A stretch of 6,523 nucleotides of DNA, from the NCBI GenBank assembly GCA_007125255.1, contig SLDM01000145.1:1-6523 (forward strand). Reading direction: 5' to 3'. A program made the translations under genes and the position numbers. The DNA is from Phycisphaerales bacterium (lineage in GTDB: Bacteria; Planctomycetota; Phycisphaerae; Phycisphaerales; SM1A02). Below, in pieces: positions 4,394 through 6,523 of this stretch; positions within the stretch are counted from its first letter, which is position 1, and each line of letters starts with the position of its first letter. The notes below the pieces were generated by a model. The model was not told where the DNA came from, searched no databases, and saw only the letters and a program-made list of their open reading frames with translations.

Positions 4394-5365
4394 TCACGAA
4401 TCGTGCGACGCCAGCCAGTCCCGCGCCGCAACCTGCTGGAGCCGTTTCTCCTTCTTCACACTCCGCACAATCAACCCGCCAAAGCCGAGCCCGACCAGCA
4501 CACCGGTCAGAAGAGCGGCATAGCCCGCTTCCGGCGGGCTGTCGTAAGTCACGTTCATGAAGGTCTGGAACTGGGCCGGGTTGAAATGGGTCAGGTTGTG
4601 GACAGTCGTCCCTTCCGTATGAAAGAACTCGGTGGCCACCCGGATCAGATCCTCAAGCTCGCCTCGTATCGCCGGGCTGTTCACATCGAGGCCGATCTCG
4701 CCGGCCCATTGCTGCAACGCTTCGATCGGCACGTCCGCCGGTTTGACGATGAAGGAACGGCCCGGAGGATCGTCCGGCGTCGGCGTGAGCACTCCTGAAC
4801 TCGTCGCTGATCCGTCGAAGATCCATTCATGGTGAAAGTCTCGATCGGCAAGCCGAAAGCACTTCTGCCTTGACCATGTGACGTCGTGATGTTCCACGCG
4901 AAAACAGACCGCGCGAAAGCTCGCAACACTGCCGCGCCGATGACTGTCAAGAACACGAACGCGCCGATGGCTGTCAAGGCGCACCTCGGCCGTCAGATAC
5001 GCCCCGGAGCCGGGCCCGCCGACGAGAATGCCACGCTCCACAAGATGCAGGGGTGAACTGATGAATGATCCGATGGCCAGGGCAGCAAGCGCCGCTCCCG
5101 CGGTGAGCACCATCGCGACCGCCACCGCGAACACCGTCCGGTGCGGCCGGCGTGGCGTCCTTCCCATCTCCGGCGTCACGACGCCGATGCGCAGAAGATC
5201 GGCGCCGCATTCCGAACAATGATCACTCGGCGTGAATGCAACGGTGTACCGGCATCGGCCGCACGAGACATGCTTCACCGGCGCGCGAACCGTCCAGATT
5301 CTCGCCGCGACCAGAACGCCCAGCAACAATGCGATCAAAGAAAGATAGAACAGACTCCCGTACAT
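4394..5365 (-). CDS. Membrane protein with a zinc ribbon
   Basis: This 323-aa protein has three predicted membrane segments: 4-21, 77-101 and 282-300. Between the first two lies a zinc ribbon, C35-x2-C38 and C50-x2-C53 in CGRCRYTV and CSECGADLL, a pattern common in planctomycete membrane proteins of unknown function. The 180-residue region between the second and third segments has no recognised fold. With an N-out first segment the ribbon would be cytoplasmic and the large region periplasmic, but the positive charges after segment 3 (KKEKR, 304-308) are the only clear topology cue. Residues 130-147 hold a tandem LDSHRR repeat. The ATG at 5365 has no Shine-Dalgarno site; a TAGAAT box 6 bases before it suggests leaderless expression. 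The gene is convergent with the exported-protein gene. Function unknown. Confidence 0.85.
   Translation of the reverse strand: MYGSLFYLSLIALLLGVLVAARIWTVRAPVKHVSCGRCRYTVAFTPSDHCSECGADLLRIGVVTPEMGRTPRRPHRTVFAVAVAMVLTAGAALAALAIGSFISSPLHLVERGILVGGPGSGAYLTAEVRLDSHRRVRVLDSHRRGSVASFRAVCFRVEHHDVTWSRQKCFRLADRDFHHEWIFDGSATSSGVLTPTPDDPPGRSFIVKPADVPIEALQQWAGEIGLDVNSPAIRGELEDLIRVATEFFHTEGTTVHNLTHFNPAQFQTFMNVTYDSPPEAGYAALLTGVLVGLGFGGLIVRSVKKEKRLQQVAARDWLASHDS
4934..4987 (-). repeat. 27-bp in-frame tandem duplication
   Basis: GCGCCGATGACTGTCAAG (4934-4951) recurs at 4961-4978 with one change. The 27-bp period adds 9 codons to the membrane-protein gene, seen as LDSHRRVRV followed by LDSHRRGSV. The last third of each unit has diverged. 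Confidence 0.75.
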
Positions 5366-5643
5366 CAGGGCATTCTAACTCACGTGCGCGCCGGGTTCAC
5401 GGTCCTTCGTCGCTCGACCCGCCCCCCCGACGGCCGGGAGAGACCTGGCCCTCTCCCTCGCAAGGCCAGGTCGCACGACGGCGCGGATGTGCGCTTGACC
5501 TGCAGCGTGATCCGCATGACCACCGCCTGCTCGCCCACTGCGGTGAACCGGCGCGGCCTTCGCGCCTCCCCGGAAGAGTCGCTCTGGCCGCACTGCCCGC
5601 CACGCCACCCGCCCCGAATCCGCAGGGCCCCCGGGCGCTCGTC
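5366..5643. other. GC-rich intergenic region
   Basis: Part of a 449-bp gap between divergent genes. Several long frames cross it on both strands, but none has a recognisable motif, a signal peptide or an RBS, as expected from high GC content. It holds a perfect 9-bp inverted repeat, GACCTGGCC (5442-5450) with GGCCAGGTC (5464-5472), loop 13 nt. It also holds a 12-bp copy of the purine-rich repeat core at 5404-5415 (minus strand). Confidence 0.55.
5372..5377 (-). promoter_or_regulatory. Possible -10 box for leaderless expression
   Basis: On the minus strand TAGAAT (5 of 6 to TATAAT) ends 6 bases before the ATG at 5365, so transcription would start at or next to the start codon. The -35 region is poor (GTGAAC at a 17-base spacing). 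Confidence 0.35.
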
Positions 5644-5671
5644 TTGACATGAGACAATTGCGCCGCATACT
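5644..5671 (+). promoter_or_regulatory. Sigma70-like promoter of the Cys-rich protein gene
   Basis: A perfect TTGACA (5644-5649) is followed after 16 bases by CATACT (5666-5671, 4 of 6). Transcription would start near 5678 and leave a leader of about 137 nt, which contains the 13-bp tandem repeat. Confidence 0.55.
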
Positions 5672-5710
5672 TGGATCCAGGGCCTGCGAGGCGATCGCGA
5701 CACGTGTGCA

Positions 5711-5749
5711 TGACAGCTGTGAATGACAGCTGTGAATGACACTTGGGAT
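5711..5749 (+). repeat. 13-bp tandem repeat with ACAGCTGT palindromes
   Basis: TGACAGCTGTGAA occurs twice without mismatch (5711-5723 and 5724-5736), and a decayed third copy, TGACACTTGGGAT, follows to 5749. Each perfect unit contains the palindrome ACAGCTGT (5713-5720 and 5726-5733). The array lies 66 bases before the ATG at 5815, inside the predicted leader. Confidence 0.8.
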
Positions 5750-5801
5750 GGTCCACGAGTCATTGCTCCACATTCGCACTGATCGCTGACGTGTCGGCCC
5801 T

Positions 5802-5807
5802 GGGGAG
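5802..5807 (+). promoter_or_regulatory. Ribosome-binding site fixing the start at 5815
   Basis: GGGGAG lies 7 nt before the ATG at 5815, which directly precedes a good signal peptide. An in-frame start 72 bases upstream at 5743 would bury the signal peptide. Confidence 0.7.
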
Positions 5808-5814
5808 ATCACCG

Positions 5815-6468
5815 ATGAAAACGAGTCAAATGAGATCGATCGCGGTCCTGCTCGCCGCCGTCGCGATCCTGTTCGCTTCGCCTGCGACTGCGGCTGCCTC
5901 GGGACCCGCCTGTTCACGGTGCGCCGGCGACCTGACGGAGACCGGAAGCGTTGACGTCTTCGATCTCCTTGCCGTCCTTGATTGTTGGGGCGAGATCGAG
6001 CCGGGCAGCCCGTGCGAGTGCGCCGATCTGACCGGCAGCGCCGGCGTCGGTGTGGGCGACCTTCTCGCGCTGCTCAACGCATGGGGCGCGTGTCCGGGCG
6101 TCTGCGGGGCCGGCGCGGGTGAGTGCTTCGCCGCCAACACCACCCCCGGCTGCGACCACACCGAATGCTGCAAGTTCGTGTGCGGGCTGGATCGATTCTG
6201 CTGCGATGTCGAATGGGATCAGCTTTGCGCAGACCAGGCGAGCTCGTCGCTGGAGTGCGGAAAAGGCGATCCGGTCTGCTCCGAAATCGCGGGCATGCCC
6301 GGCGCCGAGTGCTGCGACGCCCATGGGGGGGTTGGATGCAATCAGTTCCAGTGTTGCGAGTGCGTGTGCGACCTGGACCTCTTCTGCTGTGATGTCGAAT
6401 GGGATGAGATCTGCGCCGGGGCGGTGGTCGTCGACTGTCCGTGTGATTGCGCATCCCGGTCACCGTGA
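5815..6468 (+). CDS. Exported Cys-rich protein with dockerin-like pair and CCDVEWD repeats
   Basis: This 217-aa protein has a signal peptide (1-28, cleavage near ATAAA-SG). Residues 36-93 form a dockerin-like pair (DLTETGSVDVFD and DLTGSAGVGVGD, each before a leucine-rich helix and W-G). The acidic ligand at loop position 5 is Thr in the first and Ser in the second, so Ca binding is doubtful. Two Cys-rich repeats follow, 112-142 and 174-204. Both fit GC-x4-CC-x2-VC, then x-LD-x-FCCDVEWD, then x2-CA. A CGAGAGEC-like or GMPGAECC segment precedes each. Such repeats are, to my knowledge, frequent in exported proteins of planctomycetes and some myxobacteria; their role is unknown. The even number of Cys per repeat suggests disulfides formed outside the cytoplasm. 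The N-terminal position of the dockerin-like part contrasts with its C-terminal position in the Kunitz protein. Its own promoter, RBS and leader repeats suggest a single-gene unit. Confidence 0.93.
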   Translation: MKTSQMRSIAVLLAAVAILFASPATAAASGPACSRCAGDLTETGSVDVFDLLAVLDCWGEIEPGSPCECADLTGSAGVGVGDLLALLNAWGACPGVCGAGAGECFAANTTPGCDHTECCKFVCGLDRFCCDVEWDQLCADQASSSLECGKGDPVCSEIAGMPGAECCDAHGGVGCNQFQCCECVCDLDLFCCDVEWDEICAGAVVVDCPCDCASRSP

Positions 6469-6495
6469 CGCGCTGTGGCAGCACGCATGAGACCG

Positions 6496-6514
6496 CGGCC
6501 CGGGGAAGTGGCCG
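6496..6514 (+). terminator. Weak hairpin near the window end
   Basis: CGGCC (6496-6500) pairs with GGCCG (6510-6514) around a 9-nt loop, followed by TTCGG. It lies 27 bases after the last stop. It is short, has no T tract, and the window ends 9 bases later. Confidence 0.2.
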
Positions 6515-6523
6515 TTCGGGTGC

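Noticed and set aside
4209..4798. Three plus-strand frames antisense to the end of the membrane-protein gene
   Set aside because: They mirror the membrane-protein codons, cross the intergenic hairpins and have no motif. The minus-strand gene with membrane segments and zinc ribbon explains the region.
5375..5917. Long overlapping minus-strand frames upstream of the Cys-rich protein gene
   Set aside because: Arg/Gly/Pro-rich products without domains, typical of high-GC non-coding DNA; one overlaps the well-supported gene at 5815.
1..6523. Mobile element, CRISPR array, tRNA or rRNA
   Set aside because: No transposase or integrase motif, no regularly spaced direct repeats with unique spacers, and no tRNA or rRNA signature was seen; the repeats found are intergenic and lack CRISPR spacing.

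Overview
The window looks like chromosomal DNA from a planctomycete, probably Phycisphaerae-like. This is inferred from protein style, not from a marker gene. Two exported Cys-rich proteins carry paired dockerin-like repeats of the form DLNGDGTVGVADL with a trailing W-G. One also carries CCDVEWD cysteine repeats. A third protein is a membrane protein with a CxxC/CxxC zinc ribbon. All three styles are, to my knowledge, abundant in planctomycetes. The DNA is GC-rich, genes are loosely spaced, and the longer gaps carry purine-rich repeats.

Layout. Bases 1-68 are the end of an upstream gene, possibly a PstS-type phosphate-binding protein, followed by a textbook intrinsic terminator (101-132). A sigma70-like promoter (179-207) precedes a 184-aa zinc-ribbon protein with a duplicated DELPP motif (290-844). 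Next comes an awkward locus. A strong ribosome-binding site drives a 37-aa ORF (990-1103), while a SEC-C metal-binding protein ends in another frame (open 944-1276) without a convincing start. A hairpin at 1325-1358 closes this unit. A promoter and strong RBS then lead into a 265-aa secreted protein with three Kunitz/BPTI modules and a dockerin-like pair (1613-2410).

The 440-bp gap 2411-2850 is built of purine-rich direct repeats and nested inverted repeats. It is followed by an exported helical protein of unknown function (2851-4212). That gene converges on a minus-strand membrane zinc-ribbon protein (5365-4394), with hairpins between them. A 449-bp gap (5366-5814) contains a perfect TTGACA box and a 13-bp tandem repeat upstream of an exported Cys-rich protein with an N-terminal dockerin-like pair (5815-6468).

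The genes do not form an obvious pathway or operon: each has its own leader, and most have a hairpin after the stop. What they share is export (three of five substantial proteins have signal peptides and one more is membrane-anchored), disulfide-rich modules and small zinc-binding folds. The most unusual item is the bacterial triple-Kunitz protein, whose P1 residues (Asp, Gln, and Glu in the degenerate third module) do not suit a trypsin inhibitor. No mobile-element gene, CRISPR array, rRNA or tRNA was recognised.
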